Origin: Microbacterium sp. 1.5R
GTDB lineage: Bacteria > Actinomycetota > Actinomycetes > Actinomycetales > Microbacteriaceae
Direction: 5' to 3'
DNA length: 64,000 nucleotides
Assembly (NCBI RefSeq): GCF_007667425.1
Contig: NZ_VDRC01000001.1
Location: 186,001 to 250,000 of the forward strand
Position 1 is the first letter of the stretch. Each line of letters starts with the position of its first letter. The notes beneath the pieces were generated by a model. The model ran no database searches. It worked only from the letters and a program-made list of their open reading frames with translations, and had not been told where the DNA came from. The position numbers and the translations under genes were made by a program. Below are positions 1-7,190 of this stretch, one piece after another.

Positions 1-602
1 CGGGCGGGTGGCAGGGTGGCGAACAGGTCACCGGCTTCCTCGACGAGGAGGGCATGGACCCGAAGTCGGGCACCGAGACCTACGCGGCCATCAAGCTCGA
101 GATCGACACGCGCCGCTGGGCGGGTGTGCCGTTCTACCTGCGCACGGGCAAGCGCCTCGGCCGCCGTGTGACCGAGGTCGCCGTGGTCTTCAAGCGGGCG
201 CCCGAGCACCTGTTCGGTCGCTCCAATGCGTCGGAGCTCGGTCAGAACGCCCTCGTCATCCGCGTCCAGCCGGACGAGGGCGTGACCATCCGTTTCGGCT
301 CCAAGGTCCCGGGCAACGGCACGAACGTCCGCGATGTCACCATGGACTTCGGCTACGGCCACGCCTTCACCGAGGCGAGCCCCGAGGCCTACGAGCGGCT
401 CATCCTCGATGTGCTGCTCGGTGATCCGCCTCTGTTCCCACGCCACGAGGAGGTCGAGCTCTCCTGGAAGATCCTCGACCCCGTGGAGAAGTACTGGGCG
501 TCCGCCGGAGGACCGGTGGATCAGTACGCCCCCGGGTCGTGGGGGCCGGCATCGGCCGACGACCTTCTTGCCCGTGACGGACGCGTCTGGAGACGACCGT
601 GA
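1..602 (+). CDS. zwf: glucose-6-phosphate dehydrogenase, C-terminal part (5' end outside window)
   Basis: Oxidises glucose 6-phosphate to 6-phosphogluconolactone with NADP+, the entry step of the oxidative pentose phosphate pathway in the cytosol. About 199 C-terminal residues are present and the reading frame is open from base 3. The stretch SGTETYAAIKLEIDTRRWAGVPFYLRTGKR (shown here in words: TETYAA, WAGVPFYLRTGK) is the conserved C-terminal-domain signature of the family. The stop TGA at 600-602 overlaps the GTG start of opcA, so the two are translationally coupled. The identity is firm from the motifs and from opcA and pgl following it. Confidence 0.95.
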   Translation, partial: GGWQGGEQVTGFLDEEGMDPKSGTETYAAIKLEIDTRRWAGVPFYLRTGKRLGRRVTEVAVVFKRAPEHLFGRSNASELGQNALVIRVQPDEGVTIRFGSKVPGNGTNVRDVTMDFGYGHAFTEASPEAYERLILDVLLGDPPLFPRHEEVELSWKILDPVEKYWASAGGPVDQYAPGSWGPASADDLLARDGRVWRRP

Positions 603-1534
603 TCATCGACCTTCCCGACACGACCGTCAGCCAGGTCGCCAAGCAGCTCGTCAAGGTGCGCGAAGAGGGGGGTGCAGTCGCCCTCGGCCGTGTGCTGACG
701 CTCGTCATCTCCGCGCGCAACGGCATCGCGGAGGCCGCGATCGACGCCGCGAACGATGCCTCCCGCGAGCATCCCATGCGGGTGATCGTGCTCACCACCG
801 GCGAGGGAGAGGCGCACCTCGACGCGCAGATCCGCGTCGGCGGGGATGCAGGAGCCAGCGAGGTCGTCGTGCTGCGCGCTTACGGCGCGGCCGCCAGCAA
901 CCAGGAGAGCCTCGTCACCGGACTGCTGCTGCCCGACGCCCCGGTGGTGGCGTGGTGGCCCGAGCAGGCCCCGACCTCGCCCGCGACCTCGCCCCTCGGC
1001 AAGATCGCGGCGCGACGGATCACGGATGCCGCGACCTCGCCCGACGTGCGCGATCGACTTGCACTGCTGAGCAAGACGCACGAACCGGGAGACACGGACC
1101 TCGCGTGGACCCGCCTGACGCACTGGCGCGAACAGCTCGCCGCCGTGCTCGACCAGCCGCCGTACGAAGAGGTCACCGGTGTGGAGGTGCGCGGCGCCTC
1201 GGCCTCTCCGTCGACCGCGCTGCTCGCGGCCTGGTTGCAGATGGCTCTCGATGTGCCGGTCAAGTGGTCGTACGAGAGCCCCGACAAGTGGGAAGAGGGC
1301 ATCAAGTCGGTGCGTCTGACCCGCGAGTCGGGTGACATCCTTCTCGAGCGCCCTGCGCCCGGCGACGCCGTCCTCACCCAGCCCGGCCAGCCCGACCACG
1401 ACCTGCACCTCCCCCGCCGCACCCTGCGCGAGTGCCTCGCCGAGGAGCTGCGTCGCCTCGACCCCGACCTCCTGTACGGTCGAGTGATCACCGAGGGCTG
1501 GGAGAAGCTGGGTCCGCCCGAGACAGGAGCATGA
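599..1534 (+). CDS. opcA: glucose-6-phosphate dehydrogenase assembly protein OpcA
   Basis: Accessory protein that promotes assembly or activity of G6PDH in actinobacteria and cyanobacteria. It is 311 residues long, typical of the family. The GTG start at 599 overlaps the zwf stop. Recognisable family segments are the N-terminal TLVISARN region, APVVAWWPEQAP near residue 115, and the C-terminal LPRRTLRECLAEELRRLDPD. Its stop overlaps the ATGATG start of pgl. The zwf-opcA-pgl order is standard for Actinobacteria and supports the call; no separate promoter is visible. Confidence 0.95.
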   Translation: MIIDLPDTTVSQVAKQLVKVREEGGAVALGRVLTLVISARNGIAEAAIDAANDASREHPMRVIVLTTGEGEAHLDAQIRVGGDAGASEVVVLRAYGAAASNQESLVTGLLLPDAPVVAWWPEQAPTSPATSPLGKIAARRITDAATSPDVRDRLALLSKTHEPGDTDLAWTRLTHWREQLAAVLDQPPYEEVTGVEVRGASASPSTALLAAWLQMALDVPVKWSYESPDKWEEGIKSVRLTRESGDILLERPAPGDAVLTQPGQPDHDLHLPRRTLRECLAEELRRLDPDLLYGRVITEGWEKLGPPETGA

Positions 1535-2319
1535 TGTCGATGCAGACAACGTCCGCGGAGAAGCGGGTCGTGGTCGAGACCACTCCGGGAGCGGTGGCCG
1601 AGCGCGTGGCCGACCGGTTCTTGACGAGGCTTCGAGCGCGAACGCGCAACGGGCGCCTCGCCCACGTCGCCCTGACCGGCGGATCCATGGGAAGCGCGGT
1701 GCTCCGGGCGACGCTCGAGCACCCGCGTGCAGCGAACATCGACTGGTCGCTCGTGCACTTCTGGTGGGGTGACGAGCGCTGGGTCGCCCGCGACGACGCC
1801 GATCGCAATGCGGTGCAGTCCCGAGCGGCGCTCCTCGACCACATCCCGGTTCCCGCAGAGAACATCCACGAGACGGCGGCCACCGGCGAGGGGCTGACCC
1901 TCGACGAGGCGGCCGAGGCCTACGCAGCCGAGCTCGCACGGTTCGGTACCGACGAGAACCCGTGGCCTTCGTTCGCGGTGTGCTTCCTCGGGGTGGGCCC
2001 CGACGGACACATCGCGTCGTTGTTCCCCGACCGCCCTGAGGTGACCGTGACCGAGTCAGCCGTGCTGCCGGTGCGCAACTCCCCCAAGCCGCCGCCCGAG
2101 CGGATCACCCTCACCCGCCCCGTGCTCAACGCCTCGAAGCGCGTGTGGCTGGTGCTCACCGGAGCCGACAAGGCCTCGGCTCTCGGTCTGGCCCTCGCGG
2201 GCGCGAGCTACACGAGCGTGCCCGCTGCCGGCGCCAAGGGGCGCAAGCGCACCGTGTTCTTCGTCGACGACGCCGCGGCATCCGAGGTCTCTCCCGACCT
2301 CATCGATCCCGCGTACTGA
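1531..2319 (+). CDS. pgl: 6-phosphogluconolactonase
   Basis: Hydrolyses 6-phosphogluconolactone to 6-phosphogluconate, the second oxidative pentose phosphate step. It is 262 residues long, of the SugarP_isomerase/NagB-like fold: LTGGSMGS near residue 50, WWGDERWV near 82 and GVGPDGHIASLFP near 152 are the diagnostic motifs. The open frame continues upstream into opcA, but ATG 1531 (sequence ATGATG, overlapping the opcA TGA at 1532-1534) is chosen from coupling and from homologous N-termini; ATG 1534 or 1540 would also fit. It converges on the DMT transporter with only a 12-base gap and no clear terminator hairpin. Confidence 0.93.
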   Translation: MMSMQTTSAEKRVVVETTPGAVAERVADRFLTRLRARTRNGRLAHVALTGGSMGSAVLRATLEHPRAANIDWSLVHFWWGDERWVARDDADRNAVQSRAALLDHIPVPAENIHETAATGEGLTLDEAAEAYAAELARFGTDENPWPSFAVCFLGVGPDGHIASLFPDRPEVTVTESAVLPVRNSPKPPPERITLTRPVLNASKRVWLVLTGADKASALGLALAGASYTSVPAAGAKGRKRTVFFVDDAAASEVSPDLIDPAY

Positions 2320-2331
2320 CGCCCGCCGGCC

Positions 2332-3420
2332 TCAGGCTTCCTGGTCGCCCCGGGCAGCCGGGGGCTGCCGTGGTGCGTCGTCGTGAGGCGTCTGATCGCG
2401 CGTGCTCGGCTGCGGCGATCCGGTGGTGGGTGGCGCGTCCGACCCGCCACTGCCACGCGTGATGCCGAGGTCCTGACTATCGCTCAGCACCTGTGGGTGG
2501 TAGCGCGCGAGGCCGACGACTCCCCAGACGGCGATCGCTCCGGCGACACCGAAGATCACGAGTACCCACCCGGGTGCAGCGGCGGCCTCGCCGAGCACGA
2601 CCATGCCGATGAGGACCGCGATCAGCGGATCGACGACCGTGAGCCCGGCGATGACGAGGTCGGGCGGGCCCGAGCTGTAGGCCGTCTGCACGAAGTACGC
2701 TCCGACCGCGCCGGCCGCCACGAGCGCGATCACGCAGACGAGCGTGATCCATTCGAAGTTGCCCGACTCGATGCGGTTGATGACGGCCTTGGCGAGCGTG
2801 GCGACGAAACCGTAGAGGATGCCGGCGCCGATCACGTAGAACAGGGCGCGCATCCGCCGACGGAGCACGAGCCAGCACGCTCCGAGCACGATGATGACCA
2901 CCAGGAGGATCGCGAGGATCGTGAACAGCTCGCTGTCGCCGATCTTCTTCTCGGTGGCGAACAGTGCGGCGAAGGAGACGAAGAGGAAGATGCCTCCCAC
3001 GCAGCAGACGATAGCGGTGATCGACTGCCGGGTCGGCGAGTGTCCGGAGATCCGTGCGTTGAGCAGGGTCGTGATGACGAGCGCGATCGCGCCGAGCGGC
3101 TGCACCACGATGAGCGGCGCCTGCGAGAGGGCGGCGAGCTGACACACGATCGCGAGACCGAGCATGAGGGTGCCCACGAGCCACGACGGCCGGGTGAGCA
3201 GAGCTCTGAGCTGGCCACCGCTGAGACCGCTGGTGCCCTGCGCGCCGCTCAGGCGTTCGACCTTCTCCACGCCGCGGTGCTGATACTGCGCACCGAGCGA
3301 CATGAACACGGCGCCGGCGAGGGCGAGCGGGATGCCGAGGAGCAGCTTGGGGTTCTGGAAGACACCGACCAGCTGGTCGGTGATGTCTTCAGCCCCAGTC
3401 ATCCATACCGCAATGCTCAC
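2332..3420 (-). CDS. DMT-family (EamA/NIPA-like) membrane transporter
   Basis: A 362-residue polytopic membrane protein. About nine or ten hydrophobic segments run from residue 20 to residue 310, followed by a polar Pro/Ser/Asp-rich C-terminal tail of about 50 residues. The pattern (LGIPLALAGAVFMSLGAQ at the start, paired repeats, WVLVIFGVAGAIAVWGVV near the end) fits the drug/metabolite transporter superfamily, close to the actinobacterial DMT and NIPA-type proteins. The substrate cannot be read from sequence. The GTG start at 3420 lies six bases after a TAGGGT -10 box on this strand (3427-3432), implying a leaderless mRNA. It is divergent from def. Confidence 0.78.
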   Translation of the reverse strand: MSIAVWMTGAEDITDQLVGVFQNPKLLLGIPLALAGAVFMSLGAQYQHRGVEKVERLSGAQGTSGLSGGQLRALLTRPSWLVGTLMLGLAIVCQLAALSQAPLIVVQPLGAIALVITTLLNARISGHSPTRQSITAIVCCVGGIFLFVSFAALFATEKKIGDSELFTILAILLVVIIVLGACWLVLRRRMRALFYVIGAGILYGFVATLAKAVINRIESGNFEWITLVCVIALVAAGAVGAYFVQTAYSSGPPDLVIAGLTVVDPLIAVLIGMVVLGEAAAAPGWVLVIFGVAGAIAVWGVVGLARYHPQVLSDSQDLGITRGSGGSDAPPTTGSPQPSTRDQTPHDDAPRQPPAARGDQEA

Positions 3421-3426
3421 ACCAAG

Positions 3427-3457
3427 ACCCTACCCGCCGATCCCCGCCGGATAGGGT
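3427..3457. promoter_or_regulatory. divergent leaderless promoters for the DMT transporter and def
   Basis: Two TAGGGT hexamers lie back to back. On the minus strand (3432-3427) TAGGGT is followed by six bases and then the GTG of the transporter at 3420. On the plus strand (3452-3457) TAGGGT is followed by six bases and then the GTG of def at 3464. With a start site six or seven bases after the -10 box, both mRNAs would begin at or next to the start codon. The -35 zone of each promoter overlaps the -10 of the other, so the two should compete. Spacing is seen directly; transcription start is inferred. Confidence 0.55.
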
Positions 3458-3463
3458 TATGGC

Positions 3464-4030
3464 GTGGCTGTACTTCCGATTCGCATCATGGGCGACCCCG
3501 TCCTGCACTCCCCCGCCTCGCCCGTCGAGGAGATCACCGACGAGGTCCGCACCCTCGTCGCCGACATGTTCGAGACGATGGACACGGCGCCGGGCGTCGG
3601 GCTCGCAGCCCCCCAGGTCGGGGTGCCCTTGCGCATCTACACGTACGCGTACGTCGACGACGACGACCAGCCGTGGCGCGGCGTCATCATCAATCCCGAG
3701 CTGTGGATGGTGCCGCTGGAGCCGGGCGAACCGGACGAGGACCTCGAGTCGGAAGGCTGCCTGTCGTTCCCCGGCGAGCGGTTCCCCCTGCGCCGCTCCG
3801 AGCGCGTCCGCGTCACCGGAACCGATCTCGACGGAGCTCCGGTGGAGGTCGTCGTCGAGGGCTGGCGGGCACGGATCATGCAGCATGAGTTCGACCACCT
3901 CGACGGCATCCTCTACGTCGATCGCCTGTCCGATCGCGACTGGAAGACCGTGCAGAAGATCGCGAAGAAGCGCGGATGGGGACGCCCAGGGGCGGCATGG
4001 ATGCCGGGAGTCGACGACCTGGAAGGGTGA
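3464..4030 (+). CDS. def: peptide deformylase
   Basis: Removes the N-formyl group from nascent proteins and is metal dependent. The protein is 188 residues long. All three family motifs are intact: GVGLAAPQVG at residues 44-53, EGCLS at 97-101 (metal ligand Cys99) and HEFDH at 141-145. The GTG start at 3464 is six bases after TAGGGT and gives MAVLPIRIMGDPVL, the usual N-terminus; the ATG at 3459 is in another frame. A C-terminal extension after residue 155 is typical of actinobacterial type 1 enzymes. No fmt neighbour is present in the window. Confidence 0.96.
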   Translation: MAVLPIRIMGDPVLHSPASPVEEITDEVRTLVADMFETMDTAPGVGLAAPQVGVPLRIYTYAYVDDDDQPWRGVIINPELWMVPLEPGEPDEDLESEGCLSFPGERFPLRRSERVRVTGTDLDGAPVEVVVEGWRARIMQHEFDHLDGILYVDRLSDRDWKTVQKIAKKRGWGRPGAAWMPGVDDLEG

Positions 4031-4065
4031 CCTTACCTTTCAGCTCGCTCAAAGGCTCTGTGGAG

Positions 4066-4093
4066 TTGCATCACAGACTCCGATCCCTATAGC
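4066..4093 (+). promoter_or_regulatory. candidate promoter for the 4150 lipoprotein gene
   Basis: TTGCAT (4066-4071) and TATAGC (4088-4093) are separated by 16 bp, a good fit to a housekeeping sigma promoter. They lie 57 bases before the ATG, which has a strong GGAGGGG ribosome-binding site just upstream. Confidence 0.5.
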
Positions 4094-4149
4094 GTTCTCG
4101 GGGCGGGATACCGATATTCCGCGCATGAAGAGGCTCTGGAGGGGTAGTC

Positions 4150-4665
4150 ATGATGAAACCGCGCACACGACGCGCACTCGCACTCGCCGGCTCGGCGATC
4201 GCTCTGTCCGTCGCACTGAGCGGCTGCAGCGCGCTGAACGGGATCTTGGGCGGCGGTTCGGGAGACGCAGACCGTGACGAAGAGACCGGTCAGGTCACCG
4301 AGAGCTCGAACATCGACATCTTCTCGCTGAAGCTCGGCGACTGCAAGATGGCCAGCGCCACAGGCCTCATCGAGGACGCGGACGTCGTTCCGTGCGAGGA
4401 GCCGCACGACGAAGAGGTCTACTACGAGATCACGATGGACGACGGAGAGTTCTCGGAGGACGCCATCGACACCGCCTCGCAGGAGTGCATCGGCGACGCG
4501 TACACGAGCTTCGTGGGCGTCGCGTTCCAGGAGTCGACCCTCGAGGTCTACCCCATCACCCCGACCCAGCAGACCTGGGACCAGCTGAACGACCGCATCG
4601 TGCAGTGCGTCATCTCCGACCCGGCCGGCCAGACGACCGGCTCGCTGAAGGGCGCGGCTCGCTGA
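4150..4665 (+). CDS. septum-formation-domain lipoprotein
   Basis: A 171-residue secreted lipoprotein. It has a basic N-terminus (MMKPRTRR), a hydrophobic core and lipobox LSGC with the lipidated Cys at residue 26, then a Gly/Asp-rich linker. The mature domain has LKLGDCKM, VPCEEPHDEEVYY and a C-terminal QCVI, the Cys-containing pattern of the actinobacterial Septum_form (PF13845-type) family. That family takes its name from a proposed link to septation; its biochemical role is not established. GGAGGGG precedes the ATG. The gene has its own promoter upstream and a strong terminator downstream, so it is probably monocistronic. Confidence 0.75.
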   Translation: MMKPRTRRALALAGSAIALSVALSGCSALNGILGGGSGDADRDEETGQVTESSNIDIFSLKLGDCKMASATGLIEDADVVPCEEPHDEEVYYEITMDDGEFSEDAIDTASQECIGDAYTSFVGVAFQESTLEVYPITPTQQTWDQLNDRIVQCVISDPAGQTTGSLKGAAR

Positions 4666-4683
4666 GCCCACGCGCACTGATGG

Positions 4684-4714
4684 AGGGGCCTCGCCGATCC
4701 GGCGGGGCCCCTTC
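4684..4714 (+). terminator. rho-independent-type terminator after the 4150 lipoprotein gene
   Basis: An inverted repeat reads AGGGGCC-T-CGCC, a five-base loop, then GGCG-G-GGCCCCTT. It forms a GC-rich stem of about 11 bp followed by TTC. It starts 18 bases after the stop codon. Confidence 0.75.
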
Positions 4715-4792
4715 TGCGTCTGGGCGTCCCGGACGTCTCAGTGTCTGGGCCGAGAATATTGCCATGCCATCGGGTGTGCGCGTTGATGAAGG

Positions 4793-6142
4793 GTGATTAC
4801 TTCCGATCTGCGCCTCCCGCTCGCCGGAGCCGCCATCCTCCTTCCCGTCCTCGCACTCCTGAGTCCTGCGGCCTCATTCGGAGCGCCAGCTGAGACCGTT
4901 GCGCCCGACACGGCGCAGACAACCGCGGCCGCTCCCCTGCAGCTCTCCGAGGCAGAGCCGACCGGGCGGCGCGGCCTGAACGACTCGGTCGGCACAGCGG
5001 AGCGGATCGGCGAGTTCGGAACCTCCGCGCCCGCCAACAATCGCGTGCGCATGACCGGCGAGCTCTCGCAGCCCGACGACACCGATCGCTTCGCGGTGCA
5101 ACTGCGGCCTGGCGACGTCGTCGGCGCCTCGGTCTCGGGGTCAGCCGACGTCATCGGCGTCGCCAAACCCGACGGCACGGTGCGAGTGCGCGGCGTCAAC
5201 GCGGACAGTGCATACGACTATCCGCCGAGCAGCCCTCTGCCTCGCGGCGGGAACAGCAACATCGCCTACGTCGCCGAAGAAGCGGGCTGGTACAGCGTGG
5301 AGGTCGCCGGCGCCACCACCGGCGCGTATACGCTCACGCTCGAGGTGTACCGTCCGGGTACCGAAGGCGACACCGGCAGAACGCAGACCGTCCTTCTGGA
5401 CTTCCGCGGCGGGAACGTCGACACCCGACCTCTCGGGACGATGCTCGCACGGGGCATTCCGAACGCCGTCCTCTCGCCGATGTCGTCGTTCCTCCCTCTC
5501 TGGAACATCCCGCTCGCCGAGCAGGTCCGCCTCGAAGAGGCCGTCATCGCCACCGTGAAAGAGAACTTGCAGACCGAGGTTCAGGACGGTGCCCTCAATC
5601 CCCGCGTCTCGGTCGAAGTGCTCAACGCACGCACGCACCCCGAACTCGTGGGCCAGGAGAACGTCTCGCAGGTCTACGTCGCGGGCAGAGCGACCGAGTC
5701 CCGGGTCGGTGGCGTGGGCATCGCGCAGTACATCGATCCGGGCAACTTCAGCCACGAGGATCTCGCACTCATCCACCTCAGCTCGTTCAGCGGCGCGGCG
5801 AACCCGGCGAACCGGGTGACTCTCAACAATCACCTGACAGCGGCCAGCGATCGCGTCAAGTTCGTCGGCACAGCGCTGGGGAACGTCATCAGCCATGAAG
5901 TCGGCCACACCCTGGGGCTCTTCCACACCGATCCGGAGAACGACATCAACGGCATCATCGATGCGGGAGACCATCTGGCCGTGACGCAGTACGGCCTGGG
6001 GCCCGACCGCGTCGGCGGCACCCCGGACGACGTGAACATGCGTTTCGGCGTGGACGACTATCTGCCCACCGGACCGGGCCAGGGCCTCACCGGCACACAG
6101 AACGCGAAGAACGTGATCGCCTGGGCGTACGCGGGCCACTGA
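4793..6142 (+). CDS. secreted metzincin-like metalloprotease with pre-peptidase-type domain
   Basis: A 449-residue exported protein. Residues 1-31 form a signal peptide ending about ...PAASFGA. Residues 75-185 (QPDDTDRFAVQLRPGD ... AGWYSVEVAG) resemble a bacterial pre-peptidase C-terminal (PPC) beta-sandwich. The catalytic domain carries HEVGHTLGLFH at residues 368-378, the extended zinc motif HExxHxxGxxH of metzincins. It probably acts outside the cell as a protease; the substrate is unknown. The GTG at 4793 is the first start after an in-frame TGA at 4787-4789. It overlaps the stop of a ten-codon mini-ORF (4764-4796), which may couple translation. No Met-turn was confidently assigned. Confidence 0.75.
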   Translation: MITSDLRLPLAGAAILLPVLALLSPAASFGAPAETVAPDTAQTTAAAPLQLSEAEPTGRRGLNDSVGTAERIGEFGTSAPANNRVRMTGELSQPDDTDRFAVQLRPGDVVGASVSGSADVIGVAKPDGTVRVRGVNADSAYDYPPSSPLPRGGNSNIAYVAEEAGWYSVEVAGATTGAYTLTLEVYRPGTEGDTGRTQTVLLDFRGGNVDTRPLGTMLARGIPNAVLSPMSSFLPLWNIPLAEQVRLEEAVIATVKENLQTEVQDGALNPRVSVEVLNARTHPELVGQENVSQVYVAGRATESRVGGVGIAQYIDPGNFSHEDLALIHLSSFSGAANPANRVTLNNHLTAASDRVKFVGTALGNVISHEVGHTLGLFHTDPENDINGIIDAGDHLAVTQYGLGPDRVGGTPDDVNMRFGVDDYLPTGPGQGLTGTQNAKNVIAWAYAGH

Positions 6143-6169
6143 CCGACACCGCCGCCGCGAAAAGCAAAA

Positions 6170-6201
6170 GCGCCCCATCCCTGGACATCGGGATGGGGCG
6201 C
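6170..6201. terminator. bidirectional terminator hairpin
   Basis: A perfect 12-bp inverted repeat: GCGCCCCATCCC (6170-6181), an eight-base loop, GGGATGGGGCGC (6190-6201). It sits between the protease stop at 6142 and the 3' end of tRNA-Asn on the other strand. A-rich bases lie on its left side and CTTCTCTT on its right, so it can serve both directions. Confidence 0.8.
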
Positions 6202-6208
6202 CTTCTCT

Positions 6209-6284
6209 TGGCTCCCCGGCTTGGACTCGAACCAAGAACCTGCCGGTTAACAGCCGGCTGCTCTGCCAATTGAGCTACCGAGGA
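6209..6284 (-). tRNA. tRNA-Asn (anticodon GTT)
   Basis: The complement folds as a full cloverleaf. Acceptor TCCTCGG pairs with CCGGGGA (one G-T pair). The D arm contains GCTCAATTGGCAGAGC, the anticodon loop is CTGTTAA with GTT, and the T arm contains GGTTCGAGTCC. The discriminator is G and CCA is encoded (complement of TGG at 6209-6211). The gene is 76 nt including CCA and reads AAC/AAU codons. No tandem repeat of its 3' end or integrase lies nearby, so it does not look used as an attachment site here. Confidence 0.97.
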
Positions 6285-6381
6285 ATGTGCTCCGCTGCGC
6301 GGGCAACTCGTCAATCCTAGCAAACTCCGACGCGTGCTCGTGACACCGGCCGTACATCGGGCGTGTCGATGCGACACCGCG

Positions 6382-7155
6382 TCAGCGCTGCGAATCCGCC
6401 TCCGCGTTCGGCACCCAGAGCAGGTCCTCGCCCACCCCACGGGCGACCACGTGACCGCTTCGGAGCATGAGCGTCTCGGCGTTCAGCTCGCGGATGAAAG
6501 CGGCGTCGTTGGTGACGAGCAGAGCGCCCATTCCCTGCTCCTTGCGGCGCCGGGTGATGGCGTCGAACACCACAGGACGCACTTCGAGGTCGAGGTTCGC
6601 GAGGATCTCGTCGGCGATGAGCACTCGAGGCTCGAGCACGAACGACCGGGCGATCGCGACCCGCTGCCGCATGCCCGCGCTGAGTTCGTAGGGGAACTTG
6701 GCCGCGGTCCCGAGCGGCAGGTGCAGTTCGTCGAGCAGAGTGGCCACACGGATCGACAGCGCCTTCGCATTGACGCGCTTCTCGCGGATCAGGATCGGCT
6801 CCGCGATGACCTCGTTCACGGTGAGCCGCGGGGGGAGGGCAGCGCCAGCGCCCTGCGGCACGAACCCCGTGCGATAAGTCAGCAGCCGGTGCTTGCGACC
6901 GGGGCGCCGCACGTCGACGCCGCAGACCTGGGCGCTGCCACCCACCACGCGCACGGAAGGATCGGTCGAGCCGGCGAGAGCCGCGACGAGTGTGGACTTG
7001 CCGGATCCGGTCGGACCGGCGACGCAGATGAGGTCGCCCGGGCGCAGCGCGAAGCTGACGCCGTCCACGGCCCGGGTCGGCGCGCTGTACCCGATGCGAT
7101 CGATGACCAGATCAGAGCAGTCGATCACGTTGGTCGATTCGGGCCGAGAGGACAT
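6382..7155 (-). CDS. orphan ABC-transporter ATP-binding protein
   Basis: A 257-residue cytosolic nucleotide-binding subunit related to oligopeptide-type ATPases. Walker A is GPTGSGKST, the Q-loop lies in TGFVPQGAG, and the signature is LSAGMRQRV. Walker B is VLIADEI, with Ile where most family members have Pro (DEP), and the H-loop position is replaced (VTNDAAF instead of a His-Asp switch). No permease gene is adjacent, so its partner is elsewhere or it works in a non-transport role. ATG 7155, preceded by GCAGGATGG, is preferred over the upstream start at 7194, which would overlap dnaG. It is likely transcribed from the dnaG operon. Confidence 0.8.
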   Translation of the reverse strand: MSSRPESTNVIDCSDLVIDRIGYSAPTRAVDGVSFALRPGDLICVAGPTGSGKSTLVAALAGSTDPSVRVVGGSAQVCGVDVRRPGRKHRLLTYRTGFVPQGAGAALPPRLTVNEVIAEPILIREKRVNAKALSIRVATLLDELHLPLGTAAKFPYELSAGMRQRVAIARSFVLEPRVLIADEILANLDLEVRPVVFDAITRRRKEQGMGALLVTNDAAFIRELNAETLMLRSGHVVARGVGEDLLWVPNAEADSQR

Positions 7156-7190
7156 GAGTCCATCCTGCCGTGCGGACAGGCGCCTGGTCG

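Noticed and set aside
6209..6284. tRNA-Asn as an integration site for a mobile element
   Set aside because: No integrase or phage gene and no repeat of the tRNA 3' end nearby; the neighbour is an ABC ATPase.
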